A stretch of DNA of 21,000 nt, from contig JAKLZA010000243.1 of NCBI GenBank assembly GCA_030704615.1, positions 1 to 21,000 on the forward strand. Direction: 5' to 3'. The stretch comes from Takakia lepidozioides. Lineage: Eukaryota; Streptophyta; Takakiopsida; Takakiales; Takakiaceae. The translations under genes were made by a program, and so were the position numbers. The notes below the pieces were generated by a model. The model searched no databases and was not told where the DNA came from. It saw only the letters and a program-made list of their open reading frames with translations. The number at the start of each line of letters is the position of its first letter. The first letter of the stretch is position 1. This document shows positions 20,161 to 21,000 of the stretch, piece by piece.

Positions 20161-20229
20161 AAAACCGATTGTGTTACTACTCTGCTCATGCCGCTCATGC
20201 CGCTCATGCTCATGAAATAGCAAACCTCC
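20161..20229 (-). repeat. right terminal inverted repeat with CATGAGC boxes
   Basis: Read on the minus strand from 20229: GGAGGTTT, then GCTATTTCATGAGC (20221-20208), then ATGAGCGG, CATGAGCGG and CATGAGCAG. The 14-base core matches the left end exactly, and the preceding 8 bases match with a few changes (GGAGGTTT against GGGGGCT). A further CATGAGCAG copy lies just inside at about 20155. Confidence 0.65.
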
Positions 20230-20323
20230 TGTCACCCCTAAGGCTCCTGTTGGTCTCAGTCTTTGCAAAAAATTAAGGGTACCCTATAGATCCCATATAA
20301 GTGTCTAAGTCCCAGACAGTCCT

Positions 20324-21000
20324 CTAACAGAGTGCCTCCGCATAGACAGGTAGCACGCAAGACCGAGGAGGACTGGAAAGAAGTCCAAATAGGTGTGATA
20401 GCCCTGGAGGGCAAGTGGAAGCACACGGACTCCTGCACATGTCGACAAAAACCCATTCAGAACACAATATGCAATACACAAGTCCAACGAAGAGGATGTC
20501 TACCATGTGAACTTTGCCTCAAGAAGAGTGATTCTCGATATTGAAACAACAATGCAAGCATCCACAGGTTGAACTTACTCACAGGCAAAGTCGGAGTCCA
20601 GCTCCTTGTCGGAAGTCTCCTCTGTATCAATATCAGCGGGACAGGGCTTCGGAAGGACTTGAGAAGTGTGTCCACCCAAACCCATCAGGAGGTTCTTGTA
20701 AATCTCAGCATCCCCTTCAATCCCAAAGAGATGTCGGGCACTGGCCTTGCAAGCGTGGTACGAAGCACCTGCAGTGGAATAGAATGAAGGAAGTAGACAT
20801 TGAAGACACATATGGAACGGTGGGAAGTACTGAAAGTGCAAGCTCAATCAAACCTCATGAAATCCGAATGTTGAAGAGACGAACCTGTGCCCATTGACAA
20901 ATCCAGAACTCTGGCGTCTGTGTAGGTGCAGCACTCCACAATCGTTTGAATGATAGCCGGGCTCCTCTCCCTTGCCCCTCTCCAAGGAACCCCATTCCCC
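20324..21000 (-). CDS. 3' part of a second methyltransferase-like gene (paralogue of the 6.9-13.4 kb gene)
   Basis: Partial: the gene enters from the right edge. Exons seen are 21000-20885, 20768-20579 and 20432-20324. The first encodes VPWRGARERSPAIIQT and ends at LDLSMGTG, equivalent to KPWRYSRTRSPAFIQT and LDLTCGTG of the first gene (motifs X and I). The second begins GASYHACKA and includes HLFGIEGD, equivalent to GASMWAG and HVFAFEPD (motif II). The intron inside the motif-I glycine codon (phase 1) and the next intron after GA (phase 2) fall at identical places in both genes. The last exon ends near VLPVYAEALC, against ILPTYAARL in the first gene, and stops at TAG 20326-20324, so it lacks the long acidic tail. 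Sequence identity is low, so the split is old. It lies just outside the right inverted end. Whether a ParB domain and DPPY motif exist upstream cannot be seen. Confidence 0.7.

Larger units (their letters stand above)
6669..20229. mobile_element. candidate giant MULE-like DNA transposon with ParB-methylase cargo (13.6 kb)
   Basis: The two ends form inverted repeats. The left end reads GGGGGGCT then GCTATTTCATGAGC; the right end, read inward on the minus strand, gives GGAGGTTT then GCTATTTCATGAGC. Both continue into clustered CATGAGCGG/CATGAGCAG boxes. Between them lie a leftward ParB-methyltransferase gene whose stop is ~220 bases from the left end, a rightward MULE-type transposase whose stop is ~760 bases from the right end, and three palindromic repeat blocks. 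A transposase next to one end, with the ends inverted, is the normal layout of a class II element. Target-site duplications of 8-11 bases could not be confirmed at the ends I chose. The alternative is two or more smaller elements side by side sharing end motifs. Confidence 0.6.

Noticed and set aside
6658-20240. Target-site duplication flanking the giant element (for example GGCCCT against CACCCCT)
   Set aside because: The match is only partial and needs a shifted right end; no clean 8-11 base duplication is visible.
1-21000. tRNA, rRNA or other RNA genes
   Set aside because: No cloverleaf with A/B boxes or conserved ribosomal segment was seen on either strand; the only tRNA-related signal is the retroelement primer site.

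Overview
The window reads as nuclear DNA of a streptophyte, meaning a land plant or charophyte alga. The reasons are spliceosomal introns with GT-AG (and one GC-AG) borders, PLS-type pentatricopeptide (PPR) repeats, an LTR-retroelement primer site matching plant initiator tRNA-Met, a Mutator-like (MULE) transposase with a SWIM finger, and large arrays of palindromic satellite DNA. I cannot name the species. Nothing here looks like an ordinary housekeeping locus; almost everything is mobile or repeat DNA.

Left part (1-5150, minus strand): remains of an LTR retroelement. A TATAAAAG box (4940-4933), a 12-base primer-binding site (4709-4698) and a gag-like coiled-coil ORF (4630-2603) follow each other in the expected order. 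Where pol should follow there is instead a reading frame with about five PPR motifs (2559-154), broken by one TAG in a GYAQHG motif. This looks like a captured host gene. Positions 5150-6480 are pyrimidine-rich non-coding DNA with a (TC)28 microsatellite; a possible short exon ends at 6640.

Central and right part (6669-20229): a candidate giant DNA transposon of about 13.6 kb. It is bounded by inverted ends sharing GCTATTTCATGAGC plus clustered CATGAGC boxes. It carries two divergent genes. The leftward gene (13447-6891) has 11 exons whose phases all agree. It encodes about 1,485 residues: an N-terminal ParB/sulfiredoxin-like domain (DGNHRLLAW), then a permuted beta-class DNA-methyltransferase-like domain (motif IV, then X, I and II, with DLTCGTG as motif I). 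This domain order is familiar from phage and bacterial ParB-methylase fusions. The rightward gene (15877-19469) encodes a MULE-type transposase with N-terminal Cys/His fingers and a C-terminal SWIM finger. Between them lies a block of palindromic repeats that is itself a large inverted repeat centred near 14590. Related GGCGCC-centred repeats sit in intron 6 of the methylase gene (nine units of about 95 bp) and downstream of the transposase.

Right edge (20230-21000, minus strand): the 3' end of a second, diverged methylase gene lies just outside the right inverted end. Its two introns are at the same positions and phases as in the first copy, so the methylase belongs to a multicopy family in this genome.

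Working idea (inference): the 13.6-kb unit is a self-contained element combining a cut-and-paste transposase, a ParB-methylase protein and internal palindromic arrays that could be that protein's binding or modification sites.
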